Positions 12,201 to 22,417 are shown, counted from the first letter of the stretch. The stretch: 64,000 bases of DNA from Caprella mutica (GCA_947561585.1 CANNZV010001433.1:306836-370835); one strand, 5' to 3'. Notes: generated by a model from the letters alone, not told the origin. Numbers and translations: made by a program.

Positions 12201-12373
12201 ATGAGGTTTGATAATATTCTTATTACAGTTTTCAATTACCCTAAACAGTAACAACAGCATCTAATAAATATACTTACCGGTGAGTCAAATGATAGCATAC
12301 ATTCATCCTTGTACACTTTATTTGCATTGGTAGGCACTCTGATTTTATGAGCATTTTCTTGAAGTTTCTCCAT
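3233..12373 (-). CDS. USP5: Ubiquitin carboxyl-terminal hydrolase 5 (isopeptidase T), 11 coding exons, 3' end outside window
   Basis: Eleven exons join in frame on the minus strand with GT/AG borders: 12373-12278, 11821-11696, 10985-10806, 10557-9920, 9730-9629, 7228-7136, 6491-6347, 5956-5787, 5145-4986, 4112-3959 and 3409-3233 (2,041 nt, about 680 residues). The start is MEKLQENAHKIRVP; an acceptor-like ttctttccag just upstream (exon edge 12416) suggests a 5' UTR intron. Domains in order: N-terminal cryptic UBP region (RLAIGVEGGFD), Zn-finger UBP (GWKCSKCDLTENLWLNL, GSGGNNHAVDH), catalytic Cys box (GLKNLGNSCYVNSV, Cys about residue 329), the QQDA box in exon 7, and a UBA1 domain (DMGFDRVGCRKAV) in the last exon. 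UBA2 and the catalytic His box must lie beyond position 1, since the family is about 850 residues long. In other animals this cytosolic/nuclear enzyme disassembles unanchored polyubiquitin chains from the free C-terminal end. Odd point: the usual QQDAQEF box reads QQDAVLY here. Confidence 0.93.
4622..4782. mobile_element. GGTAAGTT-family MITE, copy a (USP5 intron)
   Basis: The inverted ends read ggtaagttccaaattattgg on the left and, in reverse complement, the same motif on the right (aattcagaacttacc). The arms also share a tactacatcttcggtcatat-type block and the aagaaaaaacgatataat-type block that recur in copies near 7261, 24052, 29831, 46397 and 55988. A TA flank is visible in several copies (TA-GGGTAAGTT), which suggests Tc1/mariner-type mobilisation. 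It is non-coding. Confidence 0.75.
5258..5441. mobile_element. Hairpin MITE with ctatagtggactcctgtag ends
   Basis: A 184-bp near-palindrome: ctcatctatagtggactcct at the left end is matched by its reverse complement at 5441. The inner arms share cctgagtaagagaactaccc. A related copy lies at about 22229-22417. The right arm carries an extra GCTA at 5371-5376 compared with that relative. Confidence 0.8.
5549..5752. mobile_element. MITE with CAGGGTGACC terminal inverted repeats
   Basis: The left end cagggtgacccacaaaaa pairs with the right end tttttgtaggtcaccctg over about 30 bp. The left flank is TA. The CAGGGTG start is typical of Tc1/mariner-derived MITEs. A single similar end is seen at 12557 (cagggtcacccacaaaaa). 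Confidence 0.75.
7261..7435. mobile_element. GGTAAGTT-family MITE, copy b (USP5 intron)
   Basis: Same family as copy a: gggtaacttacgaattatcg on the left, aattcgtaacttactc on the right. Its left arm holds TAGCTA at 7286-7291 where relatives have TA. Confidence 0.75.
7520..9621. mobile_element. 2.1-kb TA-flanked DNA transposon with GCGTCGACC ends and repeated TGCGGGAACC subterminal motifs
   Basis: The ends form terminal inverted repeats: TA-gcgtcgaccaggatcg...cccgca on the left and tgcgggaaccgatccgggtcgacgc-TA on the right (the right end is given in two overlapping parts of the motif, from 9597 to 9621). About ten copies of a TGCGGGAACCGAC-like motif lie within 300 bp of the left end and 450 bp of the right end, including an almost perfect palindrome at about 7743-7763. 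The interior shows only traces of coding on the minus strand (an acidic Ser/Glu/Asp-rich segment around 8220-8290) broken by stops, so this copy is non-autonomous. It lies in the USP5 intron between exons 5 and 6, and its right end is about 6 nt from the exon 5 splice donor. TA target choice points to Tc1/mariner-like or a related superfamily; I cannot name it. Confidence 0.75.
9920..10557 (-). CDS. USP5: USP5 exon 4: Zn-finger UBP and catalytic cysteine exon
   Basis: The largest exon (638 nt, phase 0 to phase 2) runs from VRKSISG to the split Arg codon after PSYIQ. It carries the Cys/His ligands of the UBP zinc finger (WKCSKC, MCGRKQ, HAVDH), the DKTMAELEID segment that links to the catalytic core, and the nucleophile in GNSCY. 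No stop or frameshift is present and similarity to known USP5 proteins is high throughout, so this copy is under coding constraint. Confidence 0.93.
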
Positions 12374-12670
12374 GATTTAATGTGCAAACAACAGCTAGCT
12401 AACTGTGTTACTCAAACTGGAAAGAAATGATGGGGCTTACATTAAATGAAGCTATGAGTTATGAGGTTTCCCGACCAACCAAAAATCGATATCCTTAACC
12501 TTTGATGGCATCATGGCATTATAGGAATTAATATAAGATTAGTAGCCCACCCCGTCTACAGGGTCACCCACAAAAAAGTTAGCTTACAACTTTAAATTCA
12601 TATATTTTAATAACTATTGTAGGTAGCTAAGGTTTTTCAAATTTCGTTTTGTTAATTGAACCTTTTTCCA

Positions 12671-13337
12671 TCTACAGTTTAATTTTCATCAAGTTTTATT
12701 GATTGTTGTGAATATAGCTAATAACCATTTCATTAATGAGTGGGGAAAATAGCTTCGCACTACTGGTCAGAAAACGAATAATGAAGTAAGTTCAAACACT
12801 AAAAAATTCTTTATTGGACAACAACCCCATTAATGAAACAGATTTATTTTCAGGTTTTAAGAGTAGTATCCATATAACTATTCCTTTTAAAAATATTGAA
12901 AAAATGGAGATGTGTGATTAGGTATGTACAAAAAGGAAGACACAAGTTTAAATTTTAACAAGGGTCATTCAGACCACAAGAGGACAGTACAATATGAAGA
13001 CAATATCAATTTAACTCAGCAAATACTTTAAAAAAATATGAATGATTCTGTTAGAAGATATTTCAATATTTTCTCCATTTTTCCTAACAGAAATACAAAT
13101 ATTTTTTTAAAGGAGTTAATTTTATAATTTATAAGTATAATATGGATGCTCTTAGAACCTGGAAATGATTTTTTTTTTTATGTGGTCATGTCTAATAAAG
13201 ATACTTTTAAGGTTTGAACTTACTTCATTGTCTTTTTTCTGATCAAATGCACAAGGCAATTTTCACCACCCATTAATAAAATGGTTATTATATTCACAAA
13301 AAAATAATAAAACCATATGAAAATTTAACTGTGGATG
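12671..13337. repeat. Long foldback repeat, about 250-bp arms
   Basis: The left arm (about 12671-12925) contains gtgaatatagctaataacca and aatgaagtaagttcaaac. The right arm (about 13080-13337) carries the reverse complements (tggttattatattcac, gtttgaacttacttcatt). The inner parts also pair (ttttaagag / cttagaacc regions). No coding is seen. It could be a foldback transposon or two inverted copies of one MITE. The left arm holds TAGCTA at 12715 where the right arm has only TA. Confidence 0.7.
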
Positions 13338-13430
13338 CCAGTTTGTATTTGGTGGACAAAATCCCACCGAGATTTCAAAAAGCTGGAAACATCCACCAAC
13401 AATTTTTCTGATCCACCAACATTTTCCCAA
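13338..13430. mobile_element. Truncated hAT-type MITE (CCAGTYTG family)
   Basis: Begins ccagtttgtatttggtggac and shares the tccaccaacattttcccaat block with the six copies listed below, but no right end is present. Confidence 0.6.
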
Positions 13431-14674
13431 TTGCACTATGCTTATTTCGATAGCTAGGTATGCAACATTTTAATGTAATTTCGGTTCAGAATATTTTAGA
13501 GACTCTCTTGAGAGGGCTTCAATTAAAAATTAATGGGCCGCAATTTACCTGCGTGACCCTATTTTCCAGAGTTGTTAGAAACTCACTGAATTCAGACAGA
13601 AAGTTTACAATAGTTACCTGGCCTGTTACCCCATAAAATTATAATTAGTACAGTTTTCTATGATAAAATTTATTTTCTGTTCCAAATTAAATGTCTTGAT
13701 CTAAGAATTATACCGTGTAGTATACTAGTATTAACATTGGATTTAAGTATTGTCAGTCATAAATTTGATAGCCTTATTAGCCTACAAGGCTACAACAATA
13801 ATCATATTCATTCACTCTATATAATATATCATTAATCTTCTTTCAAATTACCTATACTATCTTGGGCTATCTAATAGAATGCCAGTCTACAGAATATGCC
13901 TATGGGACATTTTTAACATTTTCTGTGTGAATAATCCTTAATTTTCTCTTATGTTTACATGTATTTTACTGAGAACAGAAGCCAAAATAGAATATTTCTT
14001 GGAGAACACTTTATCAGTTCCTGCAGTCTGGATAGAATGTACAATGGTGCGCCGTAATCTGGTGCGCCGCTCAGCTTTTAGATACATATCCGTTTCGTAG
14101 AGGCCATGTTTCAAAGTGTGGCAAGAAAGTCGCCAGTTTAGTGAGAAAATGGATCCAGGTCGCCACATTTAAGATACTTTAAAGAAGAAATTTGACTTCC
14201 TAGTGAAGATTTTACACTTGAAAATATTCCCATGCTTCATGTCTGATGCATGTGCATCTCTTGGGACTATTTTATGAGTGATTTACTTGTTATTTACATG
14301 TTTTTCAACTTATTTTACCCCTCAAAAGTCGCCAATATATTGGCGCCTTTGTCCATTCTTTGAAACATGGAGTAGAGGTCTCTTATCTAGTTCAAGAGTA
14401 TGTACCAAGTCGCCGATTAATTGTAGACTTAAAATTTGTGAAAATAAGCATCTTTCACATATATAGACGACTAATGAGCACTTAAATTAGATTTAAAATT
14501 AAAATTGGTGACTCATAATCATAAACAGCGGAACCGCGCTGTTTCTCTGTGGAAATGTAAACAAAGCCGCCATTTTGTTTTGATATTACGCGCTCCATGA
14601 TGTAGCTATAATTCAAATTGTGTATCAGTTTTCTGTTTTCGGTGTTCTTTTGTTATGAATGATGTGGTCACTAG

Positions 14675-14907
14675 CCAGTCTGTATTTGGTGCACAAAATC
14701 CCACTGACTTTTTGAAAAAGCTGAAAAAATCCACCATAAATTTCCAATAATTTAGCTGATCCACCATCTTTTTCTCCATTTTACCACCGAAAATTAATGT
14801 TAACATAGGAATAAATAGTTAAAAATCCACCGACTTTGATAGAATATTATTTACATAAGAAAATTCCACTGACAAGTTGGTGGAATTTACCACGAAATAC
14901 AGTCTGG
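14675..14907. mobile_element. hAT-type MITE, CCAGTCTG family, copy 1
   Basis: Ends ccagtctgtatttggtg and tacagtctgg; flanked by the 8-bp direct repeat GTCACTAG, which fits the hAT target consensus nTnnnnAn. The interior has no ORF and contains tccacc/ggtgga blocks. Confidence 0.85.
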
Positions 14908-14918
14908 GTCACTAGTAC

Positions 14919-15188
14919 CCAGTCTGAATTTTGTGGTAAATTCCACGGTTCCACCAACATGTCAGTGGAATTTTCTCCACTGAAAATATTATTCTGGCAA
15001 AGTCGATGGATTTTTAGCTATTTATTCCTATGTTACCATTAATTTTTGGTGGAAAAATGGGTAAAATGTTGGTGGATCTGATTAATTTGGCTGATCCACT
15101 GGATCAGCCAAATTAATGGAAATTTATGGTGGATTTTTTCAGCTTTTTCAAAAAGTCAGTGGAATTTTGTGCACCAAATACAGACTGG
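14919..15188. mobile_element. hAT-type MITE, CCAGTCTG family, copy 2 (inverted)
   Basis: Lies 11 bp from copy 1 in the opposite orientation (ccagtctgaattttgtgg to ccaaatacagactgg). It contains a small inverted duplication (ctgatccactggatcag). Confidence 0.8.
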
Positions 15189-15331
15189 GTCACTTAGCAC
15201 TAGCCACTACTCACTACTTGTCATTTTAATTTGATGCTCTCTGACTAGTTATCGGAAAAAAACAAATGAATAACTGAAAGAAAGTATGCCTCTCTCAGGA
15301 TGAGGGCTCTCTGTGATTGGCTGGTATCAGT

Positions 15332-15572
15332 CCAGTCTGTATATCGTGGTAAATTCCACCGACGTGTCGGTGGAAATCTTTCCCCTTTGAGAATAATATT
15401 CTGGCAAAGTCAGTGGATTTTTAGCTAGGTATTTATTCCTAAGTTACCATTAATTTTTGGTAGAAAAATAGGTAAAATGTTGGTGGATCAGTCAAATTAC
15501 TGGAAATTTATGGTGGATTTTTTCAGCTTTTTCAAGAAGTCAGTGGAACTTTGTGCACCAAATACAGACTGG
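15332..15572. mobile_element. hAT-type MITE, CCAGTCTG family, copy 3
   Basis: Ends ccagtctgtatatcgtgg and ccaaatacagactgg. The flanks gtatcagt and atatcagt are a near-match 8-bp duplication, displaced by a few bases on the right. It carries TAGCTAGGTA at 15423 where sister copies have TAGCTA. Confidence 0.78.
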
Positions 15573-15685
15573 GTCTGGATATCAGTTGGATGCCTCTCTC
15601 TGATTGGCTGATACACTCTCAATTAATTTAGGTAGGTAGTTATAAAATAATATAGGTATATTGACGACGGTAGACTTTCAAAATT

Positions 15686-15925
15686 CCAGATTGTATTTGG
15701 TGGTAAATTCCAATGATATCTCGGGAGATATTCAATTTCTCTAATAAATAAATTCCTGCAATGTCGGAGGATATTCAGCTATTAATTCCTATATTACTAT
15801 TAATTTTTGGAGGAGAAACTGGAAAAATGTTAGAAGACTAGACAAATTGATGAAAAATGTTGGCAGCTCTATTTCTCAGTTTTTTGAAAAAGTCAGAGGA
15901 GTTCAGTGCACCAAATACTAACTGG
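15686..15925. mobile_element. hAT-type MITE, CCAGTCTG family, copy 4
   Basis: The more diverged ends ccagattgtatttggtgg and ccaaatactaactgg are flanked by a perfect 8-bp duplication, TCAAAATT (15678-15685 and 15926-15933). Confidence 0.83.
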
Positions 15926-16354
15926 TCAAAATTGGAATTAAATTATGACGACTGGCGGTCACTGGCCCAGTCGTCCAAGTAAAATAGTATGTCTCATAAA
16001 CTCACCATTTGTCTCTCCAGCTCTCTCCAAAATTCAACAAATTCTCTCCAAAATGATAAAATTTTCATAAATTCTCTCCAAAATAACATTGTAGGCTAGC
16101 ATATGAGAAAAATAGATAAAACTCACCATTTGGCATTTGCAATTGAAGGGCTCAAAATAACATTCACAAACTCGCCATTAAAATGGCGAGTTTGGACATG
16201 CTTTATTACTTGGCCAGTAGTCTGAAAAGTACTGCAGGATTTGTGGATTAATCCTGCGCCCAAGTCCTATTTAATTCCTATGTTCCCATGTTATTAACTT
16301 ATTTGCTGCGCCTTAATCTCAATTTCTGTGAAAAATCCTGGGTCTGAGGAGACC

Positions 16355-16850
16355 CCAGTCTGTATTTGGTGAACAAAATTCTACTGACTTTTTGAAATAC
16401 CTAGCTCAGCTGAAAAAATCCACCATAAATTTCCACTAATTTGTATTTGACTGATCCACCAACATTTTATCGATTTTTCCACCAAAAATTAATGGTAACA
16501 TAGGAATAAATAGCTTGAAATCCACCGACTTAGCCAGAATGTTATTTTCAACGGAGAAAAATTCCACCGACATGTCGGTGGAATTTACCCAGTCTGTATT
16601 TCGTGGTAAATTCCACCGACATGTCGGTGGAATTTTTTCCCCTTTGATTATAATATTCTGGCAAAGTCTGTGGATTTTTAGCTATTTATTCCTAAGTTAC
16701 CATTAATTTTTAGTGGAAAAATGGAGAAAATGTTGGTGGATCAGCCAAATTACTGGAAATTTATGGTGGATTTTTTCAGCTTTTTTAAAAAGTCAGTGGG
16801 ATTTTGTGCACCAAATACAGACTGGGAATTTACCATGAAATACAGACTGG
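16355..16850. mobile_element. hAT-type MITE, CCAGTCTG family, copy 5, interrupted by copy 6
   Basis: Outer ends ccagtctgtatttggtg and aatacagactgg are flanked by a perfect 8-bp duplication AGGAGACC (16347-16354 and 16851-16858). Another member is inserted near its right end. Near the junction is the palindrome ccaccgacatgtcggtgg, a subterminal feature of the family. Confidence 0.85.
16589..16825. mobile_element. hAT-type MITE, CCAGTCTG family, copy 6, nested in copy 5
   Basis: Flanked by GAATTTAC on both sides (16581-16588 and 16826-16833), a duplication of copy 5 sequence, so this insertion is the younger one. Confidence 0.85.
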
Positions 16851-17468
16851 AGGAGACCTTTTCAGACTGGCGACTGCATTACTAATTTTAGTTGACTTAT
16901 TTAGAAAAATATATATATAATGGCGACTCAATGAACATTCTCTGAAACAGTAAATGAGTGAAACTAGGGTCTCTTATTCTATTCACAGTAAAAATGTAAA
17001 ATTAATGAAAACATGGGAATTAATTCAACATTGTTCATAGAGATTAGAGAATATCTTCCATATTCTGCAGAGTGCGGACTGGGAGTCTCAAGACTTAAGT
17101 CTATTTAGAATTTTAGTCTGGGTCCCTGGGATTAATATTATATTATAATTTTTCTTCAATCTATCTGAATTCCATGTTACAATTTGCTCCAAATCTTTAA
17201 ATGCATTACAAATGATGTAACGAATGAGTGAAGAGTTATAATGATGAAGTAGCATCACTTCAGTCTTCAATGAAATTAAACAATCAATACCGGTACTATT
17301 GCCAGAATTGTCAATGACTCCTGAGGGCCATGTTTGTTGTGAAGGTAAGTAAACTAACTATTTAGCGCTTAAAGTCGGAAAAATTTAAACGAAGCAACCC
17401 GGTCCTTTTTTAAATTATAGTCCAAGCTAATAATCCAGCGGAATTAATTTAATATGGAAAATGCTTAA

Positions 17469-18052
17469 AGGTCCTCTCCAGGCTCCGGGAAAAAACTGAG
17501 TTTATTACATAATATTGTAGAACTAAGGTACCTACGATCATTATTCCGCAAACCGCATATAATTCGGTTCAGTATATATTTTATTATTTGCTTTTAAATT
17601 TTTTTAATACTATGTGAGCAACAATCGAGCGAATCTCTAACCTGACACTGAGAAAGAAGATTGTACACCCTTTGTTTTGATTTCAAATTCAGATTTTTAA
17701 ACAAACATATGCGTTTTTGGCCTTCTATTAAGATATTAATTGTTTCTTCAAGTATATAAACGTTTCTATAAAAAGTTTATCCAAATTTAAACCTTTAAAC
17801 TAATAATAAATAGATTTATTAAACCGAATACCTAGTTGACAATCAAAACAAATGGTGTACATTCTTCTTCTTCAGACTGAAAATTAGAAAGTCGGAAGTA
17901 GAGTAGGTTTTGTAGAGTTTGGATTATAAAAATCTTTAAAAGCATATAAAATTAAATATATGCTATCAAATTTGATGGGGTTTGCAGTAAAATGGTGAAA
18001 AACATTAACCTCGTCGATTTAAGTAATACAAAAAATTGCTTGGAGAGGACCT
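17469..18052. mobile_element. TTAA-flanked foldback MITE, copy 1
   Basis: AGGTCCTCTCCA at the left and TGGAGAGGACCT at the right are flanked by TTAA on both sides (17465-17468, 18053-18056). A TTAA duplication is the piggyBac signature. Internal segments also pair (the ttgtacacc...gttttgattt block and the aatcaaaacaaatggtgtac block), so the 584-bp unit is a large fold-back. No ORF is present. Confidence 0.75.
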
Positions 18053-18189
18053 TTAATATCATATAATATTTAATTATTCTTGTGTTTCAATCAACTAGCA
18101 GTTGGGGCCTTTTTAAAGATCCAATAATAAATATTTTGTAACTGTACGGTATGCCGGAATATAGTTTTGATTCAATTTATTTTATACCT

Positions 18190-18779
18190 AGGTCCTCTCC
18201 AGGCTCCGGGAAAAAATGAGTTTATTACATAATCTTATAGAACTAAGGTCTACGATCATTATTCTGCAAACTGCATACAATTTTGTTCTGCACATATATA
18301 TTATTATTTGCCTTTAAAGTTTTTAATACTTTGTTTGTAACAATTGAGCAAATCACTAACCTGACGCTGAAGAAGAAGATTGTGGATTCATTGTTTTTAT
18401 TTCAAACTTGAATTTTATAAACAAACTATGAGTTTTCGCCTTTGTTCAAGATATTAATATATTCCTAAAGCATATAAAAGTTTTTATTAAATATGTTATC
18501 TAATTTTATACCCTCACACGAATATTAAATGGATTTATTATACCTAATACCTAGTTTCCAATCAAAACAAATGGTGTACATTCTTTTTCTTCAAACTGAA
18601 AATTAGTAAGCGGAAGTAGAATAGGTATTGTAGAGTTTTGATTATAAAAATCTTTAAAAACATATAAAATTGAAAATATGCAATCAAATTTGATGCAGTT
18701 TGCAGAAAAATAATGAGAAACATTAGCCTCGTTGATTAAAGCAATAAAAAATGTGCCTGTTGGGGGGGGGGGGAGGTCT
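18190..18779. mobile_element. TTAA foldback MITE, copy 2 (direct repeat of copy 1)
   Basis: About 590 bp aligned over its whole length with copy 1, 137 bp downstream and in the same orientation. The right end is altered by a run of G (18762-18773), then ggtct before TTAA. The left TTAA is lost (tacctaggtcc). Confidence 0.75.
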
Positions 18780-19003
18780 TTAACTATAATTAGTTAATAA
18801 CTTAATGATATGAAATATTTCGGCTGAATTTTCTATATTTTATAAAAATACAATCATGAATATCACTAGCAGATAAATGAACGTACTTTGCGTAATTTTT
18901 ATTTAAGATGAAAAAAGTAACTCGCGATAAATTTGATTTCTTTCAAAAGTTATAAAATTTTCTCAACTTTAATAATGAATGTATGTAGATGAAGAAAAGA
19001 ACA

Positions 19004-19624
19004 CAGCGAAACCTCGTAGTAGATTAGAGTTACGTTCCAAGTTTGTTTGGTCTAGTAAGAAACTCACTTCAGCAGTTTCCTACTAGACCAGAATCGTTTT
19101 CTCAAAAAGTGAAGCGGTCACTTTAATATTTCGTCGATAGCTCTATTTGTTTATGAAAACTTTAATGCCAAATTAAAGGTGACTAACATACCAATTTTGA
19201 AGGGAAACACATTTAAAAACAGTAAGAATTTTTTTGTTTCTATCAAAATTAATAAAAAAATTTAAATTAAATTATCATTTTATGAAATTATTATAGTCGT
19301 CACTGTATCTAGTTTTCTGTAACTTTTCACATCATTTTTTTTAGCATAGACTCTACCATTAAATCAGAAACCGATTCTGCCTTATGTTTTATCCTAAAAA
19401 CAGCATAAATAAATATAACACAACAGTCAAATTAGATATTTATCTTTGAAACAGTATTGTTTTTACTTATTATTACTCCTTGTAATATTTACACTAGAAT
19501 AACTGTCAGGTGACAAAAACCGTGTTTTGTCTAGTACGAGGTTTTTTCAGTACAGTTTCAAAAATTTCTTTGTCTAATAGGAGGTTTGTCTACTAGCAGG
19601 CTGGTCTAAAGCGAGGTTTTGCTG
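19004..19624. mobile_element. Decayed pogo/Tigger-like MITE
   Basis: The ends cagcgaaacctcgtagtaga and ctaaagcgaggttttgctg resemble the CAGTRRAACCTCG terminal repeat of pogo/Tigger elements. The subterminal gtctagta motif recurs on both sides. No transposase remains. A TA flank is not evident. Confidence 0.6.
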
Positions 19625-19979
19625 CCATTATACCTACTAGTTACTAACTTATTCGACTTACTCTACTGATTTGTACATATATGATAGCTGAAACTCTTTT
19701 TTGACGCCTCGATCTTCTCAATACATTTTCCTGATCCTCATTTGATTCTTAGGTATTTTGATCATTATAAGGTGAATTGTAAACCAACTATCAGACATGC
19801 CTCAAGAAGTAAAATTTAATCATTCTAATCAGAAGCACTTGTGAGTGAAGTCTCATTGTCTCAATGAAGAAGAATACTGAACGTAATTTCTTTTCTTTTT
19901 TGCTTCAACAAAAGGTGAGTCATATAAGCCTTGCTCAGCTAATTGTTCTGATTCTCATAATAGTAGAGTAGAATTCTCT

Positions 19980-20130
19980 TGTGTCCTGACATTCCTTGGT
20001 GACTTTTGTCACGGAGTAGCTTTTCTGCATCCATTAACCTATCACAGAACGGTGATAGATATTGATTAGAGCTACATTTTCCTTTCTGACTGCTTTTCGA
20101 TGTCCTTTGTATTCAAATTCTTGTGTCAGT
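19980..20130 (-). repeat. Dispersed repeat (copy 2, partial)
   Basis: cttttctgcatccattaacc and the ctttctgactgcttttcgat block match the reverse complement of the 25.3-kb copy and the 29.0-kb copy. Confidence 0.45.
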
Positions 20131-20365
20131 AATATGAACTACAATTTCTTCACTAAAATTTCTAACTTATTTTAATTTATAAAAATATTTAACTTAGTAA
20201 TTATATGAATAATATAATATTGGCTGGTTTATTAACGAAACATATTTCTACAGTTTTTTTTAATTATTCCAATCATAATATGGCTTTCTTATTGATTAAA
20301 TTAATTAAAGAATTACAATGTCCATTTTAATACCTATTCATTACAGAATTGCACAATCGGCAATC

Positions 20366-22209
20366 ATGAATGATAAAGTGTACTTCCGTGTGGTGCTAAT
20401 AATTGTAAGTATTTATTATTCCATTAATTATGCTTTTATAGAACAAGTTTGTTCAATTTATTTAAATATCTGCCCTACGTTCACATGTATAAGTGATAAA
20501 AATCTTTAAATATTTGACCATAACTGAATACCTGCTGCTGATAAATTACAGGACTCTTTTGATAGAAAACTATACAGGTAATTTTGTATCATTCTTCAAC
20601 TGTTTTTTTTTCTGTTCAAATATTGATTAATGCTTCCTGCAACTTCTATTAAAAATAATGTAATTTCTGTGTCTTATTCAGTTCATTATCGCCTCTTCAA
20701 CTAGTGTCGAAAATACAGAAACAAGAAATGAAGATACAGACACAAAACACGAAGATGTTGAAACAAAACATGAAGATGTTGAAACAAAACACGAAGATGT
20801 TGAAACAAAACACGAAGCAATCACTTTTGCACCTAACATCTTAGAGTGCCAAGTTAAAGGTTTAGCAAATATTCTGATATCTTCTGAAGAAGGGAGTGCC
20901 GTCTTAGAGGCAAAAGGGAACCACATAACAAACTGTCACTGGTTGTTACAGGTATGTGAGTATGTGACTTAATTCATCTCATGGAAACTACTTTATGATG
21001 ACTACCTAGCTATTATCAATATAGAACGGATTAACAGTGCATATAATAAGGAAAAAAATTCATTTATACACTTCTCTTAATATAGGGATATCCACACTTG
21101 ACATTCCGTACTAGGTATTATGAAATGGTTTATGATATATAAATCTAACTTCTTCAATCATCATGAGAACTTCTCTGAAACTTGATTTTGAGTTCATTTT
21201 TTCAAAGAATGTTTTCGTCAATTAAATCTATTTCCAGGTGAATAAAAACAAGTTACTTGATATATCCTGTCATGAGTTCAACCTCGGTGTAAATGATTTC
21301 ATCACAGTTAGTAATTCTGGAACTGTACACAGGTAAGTATTTATTTAATTAAGGTAAAACCTAAGTATCTTGATATTGTATTCGTGTATTTAATAATAAA
21401 ACTTTTTTCTCCATCAAAGATATGACCATAAGCGTCCGCTGCATAAATTCACGTCGAAGAAATCTTCACCGACGTTTTTCAAATTTTCAAGAGGACGGAA
21501 TTCCCATGGAAATAATAAATCAAATTTTTCAAAAGTACATTTCGCTTGCCATGTCAGATCGATTGACCTAGAATCTTCAACAAATAGCACTATTTTTGAA
21601 AAAGATCGAAATTTTAGAAATATTTATGAAATTGTCTTCCCGAAAGTAGACCAGAATTCGTCGTTTTCTTTGGTAACTAACATGATACCAAATGTAACAA
21701 AAGTCGATGTTAAAAAGTTTCAAACTATGAAACCTACCTTATCTACAATAGAATTTGACGAGTTAGAACCACACAAAAGCACAATTGTATACTCTAGGTC
21801 AGCTACAACTCTTTCACCAATATACAAATCTGTCTCTACAGAAGCAACATTGGACATACTCTCAAAAACTGTTCAACTTTCATCAACATCTAGCAGTTTT
21901 CACAGAAAAATGGAAGATTCCACGGATTACTCAAAACCTGAATCTCTTGCATTACCCACAAATTCTATAACTATCACAGAAGTCACTAATTTGAAATCAG
22001 ATGTTACTGTAAATCTAGTGACTAGTTCAGGAGAAGTACATACCACTGATTATATTGGTATTCTAGCTATTTCCACTAGTTCTGATTTAATACCTACATC
22101 TCCAGGTGAAACAAGTACCAGTAGAAAGATAGTTTCAACTACCACTCCTGTCATTCTAGCGATGACTAATTTTGATGTTTATCCTGGCAATGACGTCTTC
22201 TTTAATTAA
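20366..22209 (+). CDS. Secreted CUB-like, Ser/Thr-rich protein (four coding exons)
   Basis: Exons 20366-20404, 20682-20951, 21238-21332 and 21420-22209 join in frame (397 residues) with GT/AG borders. The start at 20366 is chosen because it gives a clean signal peptide split by intron 1 (MNDKVYFRVVLII then FIIASSTS). An upstream in-frame ATG at 20318 is possible, but an acceptor-like ttcattacag sits between the two. Residues about 33-57 are a KHEDVET repeat (21-nt unit, about four copies). Residues about 69-180 look like a CUB domain: Cys69, Cys98 followed by HWLLQ, LDISCHEF with Cys114, NDFITVSNSG, and Cys178 in VHFACHV. The C-terminal half is Ser/Thr-rich with possible glycosylation sites and no membrane segment. 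CUB domains bind proteins or glycans outside the cell; the partner is unknown. The C3-C4 spacing is unusually long, so the CUB call is moderate. Confidence 0.75.
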
Positions 22210-22228
22210 TATGTTTTAGTTTTTGTAC

Positions 22229-22417
22229 ACAGTAGAGTGAACAAACAGTCCTGAGTAAGAGAACTACCCCGTATAGCGAACAAATTTTCTTTCTAAATGA
22301 TTATTATTTTTTTTTAAACTAATGGCCATTTTATGGTGGATCAATAAAATTAATTCACTATACAGGGTATTTCTCTTACTCAGGACTCTAAATTGACTAT
22401 AGAGGAGTTCTACTGTT
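22229..22417. mobile_element. Hairpin MITE, relative of the 5258 element
   Basis: Starts just 3' of the CUB-like gene. The left arm gtcctgagtaagagaactac pairs with the right arm gtatttctcttactcaggac; the outer acagtaga pairs with tctactgt. It has cactatacaggg where the 5.3-kb copy has an extra GCTA. Confidence 0.75.
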
